A DNA stretch of 64,000 nt from Nocardiopsis_C rhodophaea. GTDB taxonomy: Bacteria; Actinomycetota; Actinomycetes; Streptosporangiales; Streptosporangiaceae. The DNA is taken from positions 1 to 64,000 of the forward strand of contig NZ_BAAAPC010000008.1 of NCBI RefSeq assembly GCF_039530945.1, read 5' to 3'. Below the pieces are notes generated by a model. It did no database searches, was not told the DNA's origin, and was given only the letters and a program-made list of their open reading frames with translations. Positions within the stretch are counted from its first letter, which is position 1. Every line of letters begins with the position of its first letter. Below are positions 42,217-50,226 of this stretch, in pieces. Position numbers and translations under genes: made by a program.

Positions 42217-43769
42217 CCGTGACCCCGCGCATGCCGCGGCGCCTGGCCCGAGCGGCAGCGCAGCGCTGGGGGCTGCGACCGCGGCTGGTCGTGGCGTTTC
42301 TCGTCGTCGCCGTTCTCAGCGCTCTGCTCACCGCCACCGTCACCTTCCGCCAGGCACGCGGGGCCATCCTGGAACGCACGCAGCAGGCCGCCGTCAGCGA
42401 CCTTCGCACGCAGGTCGATTCACTCGGACCCGACCTCGCCGTCCCGCCTCAGGAGGAGGACCTGCGCGACTTCGCCCTGCGGCTACAGCAGGCCGGAGGC
42501 TCGCACCCCTGGCGTATCTCCGTTTCCTATGAGGATGGGCCGATCGTCCCCGGACCGGCGCGCGAGACGCGGAGGACCGTTCAAGGGCCGTTGCGCGCGG
42601 CCGTCGACGACGGGCGTTCGGCCGTATACCAGCGAGTGAACCGCGACGGTGACCCCCGGCTCCTCATCGCTATGCCGGTCAACTTCGCCGACAGCGACAC
42701 CCCTTCCGGCGTCGTGGTCTACGCCGACATGTCGCTTGGCGGCGAGCGGGACGACATCGCCGCGCTGGTGACCGCCGCCCAGGTCGGGGCGGTGCCCGCG
42801 CTTGTGCTCGCCGTGGTCCCGGCGCTCCTCGCCGCCCGGCGCGTGCTGCTTCCGGTCCGGCGGCTCCAAGAGGCCGCCGAGCGCATCACCACCGGCGGGC
42901 TCGACACCCGCCTGCCCGTCTCTGGCAACGACGAACTCGCGGACCTCACCCGCACGTTCAACACCATGGCCGCCGCCCTGGAGGCGGGCGACGCCGAATT
43001 GCGCCGAATGGAGGCCAACGCCCGACGCTTCGCCGCCGACGTCTCGCACGAGCTGCGCACCCCGCTCTCCGCGATGACCGCGGTCACCGGCGTGCTTGAC
43101 GAGGAGGCCGAGCGACTCGCCCCCGACACCGCCGACGCAGTCCGGCTTATCAGCCAGGAGACCGCCAAACTGGCCCGCATGGTCGAGGACCTCATGGAGA
43201 TCTCCCGATTCGACGCCGGAGCGGCCGCGCTCCAGCTCGACGAGGTCGACGTGGCCACGGCGGTCCGCAAGACCCTGCAGCTCAGGGCCTGGGACGACCA
43301 CGTCGAAGCGGAACTCCCCGAGGGACTGCGGGCGCGTTTCGACCCCCGCCGCATCGACGTCGTTCTGGCCAACCTGATCAGCAACGCGCTGCGGCACGGC
43401 AGCGTGCCGGTCCGGTTGCGCGCCTGGGCCGCGGAGGGGAGATTGCTCATCGACGTCGCGGACAACGGCCCCGGAATCGCCCCCGAAGCGCTCACGCGCG
43501 TGTTCGACCGCTTCTACAAGGCCGACGCAGCACGCCCACGCTCCGAGGGCAGCGGGCTGGGTCTGGCCATCGCGATGGAAAACGTGCGGTTGCACCACGG
43601 CACGCTGACCGCCGCCAACGCGCCGGGGGGAGGGGCCGTGTTCACCGTCTCCATCCCCGTCGACCCCAAGGCCCGCGGCAGTACAGGGGCCGGCTCCAAC
43701 GGTGCTGACCGACCCGACGATTCCGATGGTCCCGACGAGCCCCGAGCCACGTCGCGGGGGCCGATGTGA
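42213..43769 (+). CDS. Sensor histidine kinase, CseC-like
   Basis: The 518-residue kinase has two membrane segments (about 26-44, 185-208), an extracytoplasmic sensor loop of about 140 residues, a HAMP domain and a dimerisation domain with phospho-acceptor His279 in ADVSHELRTPLSAM. The ATPase domain shows NLISNALRHG, VADNGPGI and GSGLGLAI. It starts at GTG overlapping the regulator stop. A following lipoprotein overlaps its own stop by 4 bp, suggesting a three-gene envelope-signalling unit. The signal is unknown. Confidence 0.92.
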   Translation: MTVTPRMPRRLARAAAQRWGLRPRLVVAFLVVAVLSALLTATVTFRQARGAILERTQQAAVSDLRTQVDSLGPDLAVPPQEEDLRDFALRLQQAGGSHPWRISVSYEDGPIVPGPARETRRTVQGPLRAAVDDGRSAVYQRVNRDGDPRLLIAMPVNFADSDTPSGVVVYADMSLGGERDDIAALVTAAQVGAVPALVLAVVPALLAARRVLLPVRRLQEAAERITTGGLDTRLPVSGNDELADLTRTFNTMAAALEAGDAELRRMEANARRFAADVSHELRTPLSAMTAVTGVLDEEAERLAPDTADAVRLISQETAKLARMVEDLMEISRFDAGAAALQLDEVDVATAVRKTLQLRAWDDHVEAELPEGLRARFDPRRIDVVLANLISNALRHGSVPVRLRAWAAEGRLLIDVADNGPGIAPEALTRVFDRFYKADAARPRSEGSGLGLAIAMENVRLHHGTLTAANAPGGGAVFTVSIPVDPKARGSTGAGSNGADRPDDSDGPDEPRATSRGPM

Positions 43770-44332
43770 TCCGGTCGATCCGTCCGCGCGCGGGCGCCGC
43801 GACCGTGCTCGCGCTGGCAGCGCTCACCGGGTGCGGTATTCCGCCGACCGACCCCAGCGTGGCCGGAGGCCCCGCCCAGGGCATACGACGACCAGGCGCG
43901 GACACCCACACCGCACGCATTTTCTTCGTCGATTCTGCGGGGCCCCGGGCGGTCGCACGGCCGGTGGACCGTCCCCCCGATGCGCCGGAGGCCATAGATC
44001 TCCTCCTCGACGGACCCTCCCCCGCGGAGCGCGAGCGCGGGCTGTTCACCGAGGTGCCGCCCATGGGCCGCGACGTGAGCGTCACCGCCACTAAGGGAAC
44101 GGTCAATATCTACATCCCCGTGAAGGCGTCCGCCGTGCCGGTGACGGCGATCAGCCAGATCGTCTGCACCGCCGCCAACGCCGACATTCCCGGGGGCCGC
44201 CCGCCCGCCGAGGTCGTCGTCCGCATCTTCGAGGAGAAGCGGGATCCCTGGCCTCTGCGCTGCGGCGACTCCGGTAATGCTTATCCCGCCAGCATCGCCA
44301 ATCCCACCGGCGACGCTGACGGCCCCAGCTGA
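43766..44332 (+). CDS. GerMN-like lipoprotein of the kinase operon
   Basis: The 188-residue lipoprotein has a signal peptide with lipobox LAALTGC (Cys23). An extracytoplasmic domain follows with IDLLLDGPSPAERERGLFTE and VSVTATKGTVNIYIP, a GerMN-type pattern. It starts at GTG overlapping the kinase stop by 4 bp. The arrangement recalls MtrA-MtrB-LpqB, where a larger GerMN lipoprotein modulates the kinase, and CseA, a lipoprotein that damps CseBC signalling. A modulatory role here is inference. No beta-propeller follows the GerMN part. Confidence 0.82.
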   Translation: MIRSIRPRAGAATVLALAALTGCGIPPTDPSVAGGPAQGIRRPGADTHTARIFFVDSAGPRAVARPVDRPPDAPEAIDLLLDGPSPAERERGLFTEVPPMGRDVSVTATKGTVNIYIPVKASAVPVTAISQIVCTAANADIPGGRPPAEVVVRIFEEKRDPWPLRCGDSGNAYPASIANPTGDADGPS

Positions 44333-44497
44333 CCCGGGCGGCCCCGCCTACGGCTGGGCGACCTCCGCCCACGGGCTGTCACACTACGCTCATCCGCAGC
44401 GCACACGGCGGTGACGGCGGGACCGCGGGCCCGTCACACCGGCTCCTTAACGTCGGCCGCGCACACATCACGCGAGGCAGTTCCTGTGAGGAGTCCG

Positions 44498-45805
44498 ATG
44501 ACTGACACGCCCGCCGCGGAGCGGATACCAGCCCCCGATCCCGCCCAGCACCGCCACCCGGCCCCCGGCCGCCGCCCTGCGGTCGGCCGCCTGCTGGGCG
44601 TCGACGCGGTACGCACGCTGGCGATCTTCGGCATGGTCTGGATGCACTTCGTCCCCACCGGGTGGCTGGAGCCCACCCCCATGGGGCAGGAGTGGCCGAC
44701 TTTTCTGGAGTGGCTGAACCAGTTCACCGACACCAGGGCGCGGAGCCTGTTCTTTCTTCTGGCCGGGGTATCGGTCGCGCTGATGACCGGCGGATCGTCC
44801 CCGCTGGCGGGCCGGGAGATGCGCGCCGCGCGCCTGCGCATCGCTGTGCGTGCCGCCGTGCTCTTCCTCCTCGGCCTCTGCCTCGCGGAGGTGTCGGGAG
44901 TCGCGAACATCATCACCGCGTACACCGGCTGGCTGCTGTTCCTACTGCCCTGGACGGCGCTGCGCACGCGCACGCTGTTCGGCGCGGCCGGGGTTTTCGC
45001 CGTCGCGTCCCCGGTGTTCAAGATCGCGTCGATGAACTGGGGGCAGGACTGGGGGTTCATGCCCGCGCACGGGCCGGACGCGCCCCAACCGGCTCAGGGC
45101 CTGGCCCTCCTGCTTTCTCCCGGCGACTGGCTGACCACCTTCCACAACTACGTCTTCGGCGCCGACACCATCTACGCCCTTCCGCTGCTGCTCGCGGGTT
45201 TGGCCATCGGCCGACTCGACCTGCGCGACCACGCCGTCCGGGTGCGGATGGCCGTGGCCGGCCTCGGCCTGGCCGCCGGTGCGTGGGTGGTCTCCTGGAT
45301 CCTGCTGGCACCGTTGGGGCTCGGCGCCGCGATCGACCGCTACCAGGAGGCCATGGCCGCGCCGCCCCCGCCCGCCGCGGACGGTGCCTGGCAGATGCCC
45401 GTGGTGCCGTGGGCTGAGCTCGCCGCTCTGTCGTGGCCCGGCCCGGGAATGCCGCAGCTCAGCGTGCTGGAGATCGTGTGGATGGTGGGCGTCGCGCTCG
45501 CGCTGCTCGGCGGGCTGCTGATCCTCATGGACCGCGCCGTGTGGCGTACGGTGCTGTGGCCGTTGGCGGCAGCCGGGAGTATGGCGCTGACCTGGTACTT
45601 CGTGCAGGACGTCATCGGTCACCGACTAATGAGCGCCAGTGGGGTGCCGGGCAACCAGGACCCGCAGTCGCTGGTGCCGTACGTCCTGTTCGTCGTCGCG
45701 GCACTCGCGTTGTCGGCGGCCTGGCGGTACTTCTTCCGCCGCGGCCCGCTGGAGGCCGTGGTGCACCGGGCGATCACGTGGGCGGTCCCGCTACGGGCAC
45801 ATTGA
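44498..45805 (+). CDS. Multipass membrane protein, DUF1624/DUF418-like
   Basis: The 435-residue protein has a Pro-rich cytoplasmic N-terminus, then about ten hydrophobic segments. The first contains LLGVDAVRTLAIFGMVWMHF, the opening signature of DUF1624/DUF418 and acyltransferase-3-like proteins. SLFFLLAGVSVALM follows. The ATG at 44498 has GAGGAG nearby. Such proteins may acylate surface glycans, but the activity is unproven. It lies 165 bp after the kinase operon. Confidence 0.75.
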   Translation: MTDTPAAERIPAPDPAQHRHPAPGRRPAVGRLLGVDAVRTLAIFGMVWMHFVPTGWLEPTPMGQEWPTFLEWLNQFTDTRARSLFFLLAGVSVALMTGGSSPLAGREMRAARLRIAVRAAVLFLLGLCLAEVSGVANIITAYTGWLLFLLPWTALRTRTLFGAAGVFAVASPVFKIASMNWGQDWGFMPAHGPDAPQPAQGLALLLSPGDWLTTFHNYVFGADTIYALPLLLAGLAIGRLDLRDHAVRVRMAVAGLGLAAGAWVVSWILLAPLGLGAAIDRYQEAMAAPPPPAADGAWQMPVVPWAELAALSWPGPGMPQLSVLEIVWMVGVALALLGGLLILMDRAVWRTVLWPLAAAGSMALTWYFVQDVIGHRLMSASGVPGNQDPQSLVPYVLFVVAALALSAAWRYFFRRGPLEAVVHRAITWAVPLRAH

Positions 45806-45835
45806 CGGCCCCGGTCCACCAGCGCTGATGTGCCC

Positions 45836-45889
45836 CTGGCCCCCGCGCGCTTCGTGCGTGGACTGCCACGCGCGCGGGGGCGCCGCCAG
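45836..45889. terminator. Bidirectional hairpin between convergent genes
   Basis: CCCCCGCGCG at 45840-45849 pairs with CGCGCGGGGG at 45871-45880, with CTGGC/GCCAG adding outer pairs. It lies between the membrane protein and the small minus-strand gene. Confidence 0.7.
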
Positions 45890-45893
45890 GGCT

Positions 45894-46103
45894 TTACGCG
45901 TCGGGCGTCTCGGTTCGGGAGATCCACTCGTAGACCGGAAGTCTCCCTTCTGGCGTGTCCTCATGCCGAGGTGTCACTTTGAAGTGCTCATACCCGCCTT
46001 GGAAGGGGATTCTGATCTCGATCCCCGGTGGAGTGATGGGCACGATGCGCGCGGGCAGGTCCTCAGGCCCGCCCTCCAGGAAGGCTTTCACGCGACTGGT
46101 CAT
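45894..46103 (-). CDS. Small protein, DUF5988-like
   Basis: The 69-residue protein has the conserved core VKAFLEGGPEDLPARIV, YEHFKVTPR and a closing PVYEWISRTE, which matches what I remember of DUF5988, a family of small actinobacterial proteins. There is no membrane segment. Nothing around it explains its role. The 220 bp to the next gene hold a minus-strand HTH-like fragment (LGLSVDEVADALAHR) without a start codon. Confidence 0.65.
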   Translation of the reverse strand: MTSRVKAFLEGGPEDLPARIVPITPPGIEIRIPFQGGYEHFKVTPRHEDTPEGRLPVYEWISRTETPDA

Positions 46104-46324
46104 ACCCCTGAGACTTCCACCTGGAGCCCCGATTGACCAGCACCAACGCCGGTGCGAGCGTTCGGGTCACGTGGCCAGGGCGCGATCCTCCGTGCGATGT
46201 GCAAGAGCGTCGGCAACCTCGTCGACCGACAGGCCCAGGGGGCGGCACAGGGAGACGAACGTGAAGGGGGTGCAGGCCCGCCAGGGGCGATTTCGTTTTT
46301 TTCGATTATGACTACAGTGGAGGC

Positions 46325-46795
46325 ATGATGAGCACCCTTAGAGAGCGAACGGTCCTGCCGCCCGACGATCCGGCGGAACTGGCCAGATTCGCTCGCGGAC
46401 TGACCGAGGACCGCTCTCCGTCGCGGGCGCGCCTGGTCGGGCCGGACGGCTGTGAGATCGAGGTCCCCGAGGAGGTCTACGGTGTCCTCCGCGACGTGGT
46501 CTGTGCCCTCTCCCAGGGGCTGGCGATCTCGATCGCGCCGCACAACACGATGCTGACCACGCAGGAGGCCGCCGAGCTGCTCGGTGTTTCTCGTCCCACC
46601 CTTGTTCGGCTCCTGAGCGATGGCGAGATCCCGTTCAGCATGCGGGGCAGGCACCGCCGCGTCCTCTTGCGTGACGTCCTCGACTACCAGACGCGTGCCC
46701 GCCGGGAGCGTGAGGACATCCTGGATGCCATGGCCGGAGAGGCTGAGGAGTCTTCTCTGTACGAAGCGACGGCCACGCCCCCGGAAGCCCGGTAG
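46325..46795 (+). CDS. Excisionase-type HTH antitoxin
   Basis: The 156-residue protein carries a MerR/excisionase HTH in its middle (about 77-125; MLTTQEAAELLGVSRPTLVR, then SMRGRHRRVLLRDVLDYQ). The N-terminal half is a dimerisation-type domain, and the C-terminal tail is acidic. It is followed 11 bp later by a PIN-domain gene, the standard layout of this HTH/PIN toxin-antitoxin class. GGAGG precedes the ATG. An AT-rich block with TTTCGTTTTTTTCGATTATG just upstream likely holds its promoter and operator. Confidence 0.83.
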   Translation: MMSTLRERTVLPPDDPAELARFARGLTEDRSPSRARLVGPDGCEIEVPEEVYGVLRDVVCALSQGLAISIAPHNTMLTTQEAAELLGVSRPTLVRLLSDGEIPFSMRGRHRRVLLRDVLDYQTRARREREDILDAMAGEAEESSLYEATATPPEAR

Positions 46796-46806
46796 ATCGG
46801 ACCACA

Positions 46807-47358
46807 GTGGCGTTCCCCGCTTTCCTCGGCACCTGTGTGCTCTATCCCGCATATCTTTGCGACACATTCCTGCGCCTGGCGAGCGCAGGTGCCTACCGGC
46901 CCCTTTGGTCGCGGGACGTCCTAGACGAGCTCAGCCGAAACGTTGCCCAGCGTGGTGTCGCGCCCGACTGTGTGGAACGCAGGATCGCGCACATGGACCG
47001 TGCCTTCCCCGACGCGACGGTGCGCGGTTACGAAACACTCGTCGAGGGGATGGAGAACCACCCCAAAGACCGCCATGTGCTAGCCGCGGCTGCACGAGCG
47101 GGCGCCGAGGTCATCGTCACCTTCAACACCAGAGACTTCCCCGACGCTTCGCTGAAGCCCTACGACATCCTCGCTGTGCACCCGGACGATTTCCTGCTCG
47201 ACCAGCTCGACATCTACCCGGGACTCACACTCCGAGCACTGGAGCGGCAGGCCGCCTCCTACCGCCGGGATCCAACAACGGTGCCGGGCGTACTGGCGCT
47301 TCTGGAACGAGTCGGCGTTCCCGGATTCGCTGCGGAGGTGCGACGGCACCTGCTGTGA
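46807..47358 (+). CDS. PIN-domain toxin lacking the first catalytic Asp
   Basis: The 183-residue protein resembles VapC-like RNases of the HTH/PIN class. The core acidic residues are in VLDELSRNV, KDRHVLAAA and FNTRDFP. The first motif, normally FLDTCVLYP, reads FLGTCVLYP, so the first catalytic Asp is replaced by Gly8 (codon ggc). This should weaken or abolish metal binding. A C-terminal helical extension (about 120-183) is usual in this class. It starts at GTG 11 bp after the antitoxin gene. Confidence 0.82.
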   Translation: MAFPAFLGTCVLYPAYLCDTFLRLASAGAYRPLWSRDVLDELSRNVAQRGVAPDCVERRIAHMDRAFPDATVRGYETLVEGMENHPKDRHVLAAAARAGAEVIVTFNTRDFPDASLKPYDILAVHPDDFLLDQLDIYPGLTLRALERQAASYRRDPTTVPGVLALLERVGVPGFAAEVRRHLL

Positions 47359-47581
47359 AGGGCCTGATCCGGAGCCGATCACCAAGATGCTTCTGGTCGA
47401 GCGGGCCGCACGCGCCGTCCAATGTTACTCCGGATCGCCGAGACTCCTCCGTGCCGCGGCCGATTACGCCCGGCGCGGAAGCCCGTGGATTTCGGCGATC
47501 GCTCATGGTCTGGCGCGGCAGGGCGGCATAGGGTCTATGCCATCTGAAGCGATGGTGACGCGGTCGGCGGTGGAGGGTGCC

Positions 47582-47935
47582 ATGAGCGAACGCGTGTTGC
47601 ATTCCGTCCCGGAGGCCCGGGAGGAGGACGAGCCGCTGATGCGGGACCTGATCGGCGACGTGCTCCGTCGGGCACGGTTGGAGCAGGGGCGCACTTTGCG
47701 CGAGGTCGCGGAGGAGGCCCAGGTGTCGCTGCCCTACCTGTCGGAGATCGAGCGCGGTCGCAAGGAGCCCTCCTCCGAGGTGCTGGCCGCGGTCTACCGC
47801 GCGCTGGGGCTGCAGCTCATCGACCTGGTGGGCGATCTGCACATGCGGCTCATGCCGGGCCCCGGCGCCGTGCGGCCGTCCCCGGCGTCCCGCGCGGAGG
47901 GCCGCAGCCCGCAGGCCATGCTGCTGGCCGCCTGA
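47582..47935 (+). CDS. popR: PopR/ClgR-like XRE regulator of clpP genes
   Basis: The 117-residue regulator has a Cro/C1-type HTH (about 25-80; GRTLREVAEEAQVSLPYLSE, then IERGRKEPSSEVLAAVYRAL). It ends in LLAA; in Streptomyces PopR the two C-terminal alanines are required for ClpP-dependent degradation. The clpP-clpP operon lies convergent next door, as expected. GGAGG precedes the ATG. An inverted repeat GGCATA-N5-TATGCC at 47525-47541 lies upstream and may be part of its promoter. Confidence 0.82.
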   Translation: MSERVLHSVPEAREEDEPLMRDLIGDVLRRARLEQGRTLREVAEEAQVSLPYLSEIERGRKEPSSEVLAAVYRALGLQLIDLVGDLHMRLMPGPGAVRPSPASRAEGRSPQAMLLAA

Positions 47936-48014
47936 CCCGCGCCCGGTCCGGCCGGGCGGCCGCGGCCGGTGGCGTGCCCCCGCACCACCACCAGCCGCGT
48001 TTGCCCGCTGGTGT

Positions 48015-48629
48015 TCACGCGGCCGTGCGGGAGGCGAGCTCACGTGTCGTGATCAGGCTGTCTACCAGGCCGTACCCCTTGGCCTGCGGCGCTGTGAGGA
48101 TCAGGTCCCGGTCGGTGTCCTCCCGCAGCCGTTCCACGCTCTGCCCGGTGTGGCGGGCGAGGATCTCTTCGATCTGGGAGCGGATGCGCAGCACCTCGGC
48201 CGCCTGGATCTCCAGGTCCGCGGCTTCGCCCTGCCCCTGCGACGACGGCTGATGCAGCAGTACCCGCGCGTGCTCCAGCGCCATCCGCTTGCCCGGCGTT
48301 CCGGCCGCGAGCAGCACCGCGGCCCCCGACGCCGCCTGTCCCATGCACACGGTCGCGATGTCGGCGCGGACGAACCGCATCGTGTCGTAAATGGCCGTCA
48401 GCCCGGTGATGGAGCCGCCCGGTGAGTTGATGTAGAGGTTGATGTCGCGCTCGCTGCTCTCGTAGTCGAGGTGGAGCAGCTGCGCCATGACCACATTGGC
48501 GACGCTGTCGTCGATGCCCGTCCCCAAGAAAATGATCCGCTCCGACAGCAGTCGGCTGAAGACGTCGAAGGAGCGTTCCCCGTTGGGCGTGCGCTCGATG
48601 ACCATCGGAACCGTGTACTGCCCGCTCAT
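48015..48629 (-). CDS. clpP4: ATP-dependent Clp protease proteolytic subunit, second of pair
   Basis: The 204-residue serine protease subunit has catalytic Ser101 (GQAASGAAVLL), His126 (LLHQPSSQG) and an Asp in DTDRDLILTA. Its ATG overlaps the upstream clpP stop by 4 bp, so the two are coupled and probably form a mixed tetradecamer. The numbering follows the Streptomyces clpP3-clpP4 pair because of the adjacent popR; it is by position, not by sequence comparison. Confidence 0.9.
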   Translation of the reverse strand: MSGQYTVPMVIERTPNGERSFDVFSRLLSERIIFLGTGIDDSVANVVMAQLLHLDYESSERDINLYINSPGGSITGLTAIYDTMRFVRADIATVCMGQAASGAAVLLAAGTPGKRMALEHARVLLHQPSSQGQGEAADLEIQAAEVLRIRSQIEEILARHTGQSVERLREDTDRDLILTAPQAKGYGLVDSLITTRELASRTAA

Positions 48630-49312
48630 GCCGTGTCTCCCTTGCCCTGTGCCGTGCCGTGCTCCGTCGTCCGGGCCGCCGCGGGGCTGAACCCGAACCT
48701 GCGAGCGGCGTCGCCGCCCAGGTCGGCCGCGGACTGGACCACGCGGTCGACGAACCCGTACTCCCTGGCCTGCTCCGCCGTGAACCAGCGGTCACGGCGC
48801 TGGTCCTCGGCGATCGTCTCCACCGCCTGGCCGCTGTGCTCGGCGATGAGCTCCTGCATGGTGCGCTTGGTGTACGCGAGGTTCTCGGCCTGCACGGCGA
48901 TGTCAGCCGCTGTTCCGGCCAGCCCGCCGGACGGCTGGTGCATCATGATCCGCGCGTGCGGCAGGCTGTAGCGTTTGCCCGCTGTCCCCGCGCAGAGCAG
49001 GAACTGCCCCATGCTGGCCGCGAACCCCATGGCCAGCGTCGCGACGTCGTTGGGGACGAACCGCATCGTGTCGTAGATGGCCATGCCCGCCATGACGGAC
49101 CCGCCCGGGCTGTTGATGAACAGCGTGATGTCGCGCTTGGGGTCCTCCTCGGAGAGCAGCAGCATCTGCGCGCAGATCCGGTTAGCGGCGGTGTCGTCTA
49201 CCTGCTGTCCCAGCACCACGATCCGACCGTGGAGCAGCCGGGCCGCGATCTGGTCGTCGAACGGCAGCGCGGCGGCCTCCGCCGCGGCGAGCCGGGGAAC
49301 GGTCGAAACCAC
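48626..49312 (-). CDS. clpP3: ATP-dependent Clp protease proteolytic subunit, first of pair
   Basis: The 228-residue subunit has catalytic Ser100 (GFAASMGQFLL), His125 (IMMHQPSGG) and a later Asp in RRDRWFTAEQA. An N-terminal propeptide-like extension of about 25 residues is present. It starts at GTG 49312, after GGAGGAGG, and the longer open frame upstream is spurious. Tandem PopR-type boxes lie about 100 bp upstream. It needs a ClpX or ClpC ATPase encoded elsewhere. Confidence 0.9.
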   Translation of the reverse strand: MVSTVPRLAAAEAAALPFDDQIAARLLHGRIVVLGQQVDDTAANRICAQMLLLSEEDPKRDITLFINSPGGSVMAGMAIYDTMRFVPNDVATLAMGFAASMGQFLLCAGTAGKRYSLPHARIMMHQPSGGLAGTAADIAVQAENLAYTKRTMQELIAEHSGQAVETIAEDQRRDRWFTAEQAREYGFVDRVVQSAADLGGDAARRFGFSPAAARTTEHGTAQGKGDTA

Positions 49313-49722
49313 GTTTCCTCCTCCTGCCGGCCTCTGTGGGGCTGGGCGGTCGCCTGCCCGGGCCGGTTCGACTCCAGCCTGTGCTGCGGTCGCGGGCACA
49401 AGCGAGCGTTTCTGCCGTGCGGAGATCTGCTGCGGGCAGAGCGGGCCGAGAGTGGAACAGGAGGTCCAGGTCAGCCGGGTGGGCAGCCAGGCGGAGGCGG
49501 GCTCGGCGCCGCCTTCGCGGAGGGCGGTGGCGGCCGCCCGCGGCAGGCGACGGAAGGAGGGGACGGCCGAGGGCGGCGCGCGGGCTGTGAACGCCCACGG
49601 GCCCTCAGCCGCGGGGGACATCCGGGTGGGGAGGGGCCTGTGCCAGGGCGGCCCCTCCCCACCCCGTCCGAGGACAGCAACGAATCCGGTGGTGCGCCGG
49701 ATGCGCCTCGGCCGACGTCCGC
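49313..49722. other. clpP promoter region
   Basis: About 410 bp between the clpP operon and the secreted-protein gene (its 3' end). It holds the PopR-type boxes; the rest is very GC-rich with no supported gene. No confident -10 for clpP could be assigned. Confidence 0.55.
49411..49440. promoter_or_regulatory. Two adjoining PopR-type boxes
   Basis: Streptomyces PopR recognises TCTGCC-N3-GGCAGA. Here TCTGCC-GTG-CGGAGA (49411-49425, two mismatches) directly abuts TCTGCT-GCG-GGCAGA (49426-49440, one mismatch). They lie 99 bp upstream of the clpP3 start. Confidence 0.72.
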
Positions 49723-50226
49723 CTAAAGGGCGAGGCGGAACGTGGGGTTGGTGACGGTGGCGACCACACGGGCGGAGTCCGGCTTCTGCGGGATGCCGTA
49801 CCGGACCTCGGCCTGCGGGGCTCCCTTGAGGAACGTGGTGTCGGCGATCACCACCTGGTAAGGGTCGGGTGTGCTGGACATCGGTATATCGGTAACCAGG
49901 AACCAGCCGTGGTAGCCGGTGTCCGGCGCGTAGAGGAAGAACTCACCGCCCGCGTAGTCCTCTCGCAGCAGGTCCTCGTTGAGGACAAGCGCCCAGAACC
50001 GTACCGGGTTGCCAGCGGGCCACATGGTCCGTTCTTCGGCGTGCAGACCGGTCAGTTTCAGGTCGGTGAAGGGGTTGTCCGACATACGAGCTCCAGGAAG
50101 TGAAGACGGCCGCGCTGTGGGCGACGGCGTGCTCTCGGCCGCGAAGGCCGGTCCGCTCGGCACGGTCGCCAGTGTGACGGCGGACGCCGTCAGGGTCGCG
50201 GTCAGTCTGCGGACAACGTTGCGCAT
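49723..50226 (-). CDS. Secreted protein of unknown function
   Basis: The 167-residue protein has a signal peptide (RRLTATLTASAVTLATVP, predicted cut after AFA). A Ser/Pro/Ala spacer precedes a mature domain of about 120 residues with FTDLKLTGLHAE, GNPVRFWALVLNEDLL and VVATVTNPTFRLAL. There are no cysteines in the mature domain. I do not recognise the family; it looks beta-rich. Confidence 0.65.
   Translation of the reverse strand: MRNVVRRLTATLTASAVTLATVPSGPAFAAESTPSPTARPSSLPGARMSDNPFTDLKLTGLHAEERTMWPAGNPVRFWALVLNEDLLREDYAGGEFFLYAPDTGYHGWFLVTDIPMSSTPDPYQVVIADTTFLKGAPQAEVRYGIPQKPDSARVVATVTNPTFRLAL

Noticed and set aside
46104..46324. Minus-strand HTH-like peptide (LGLSVDEVADALAHR)
   Set aside because: It ends in a proper stop but has no start codon or ribosome site and fewer than 60 residues. 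It may be a gene remnant, but the evidence is too thin to annotate.
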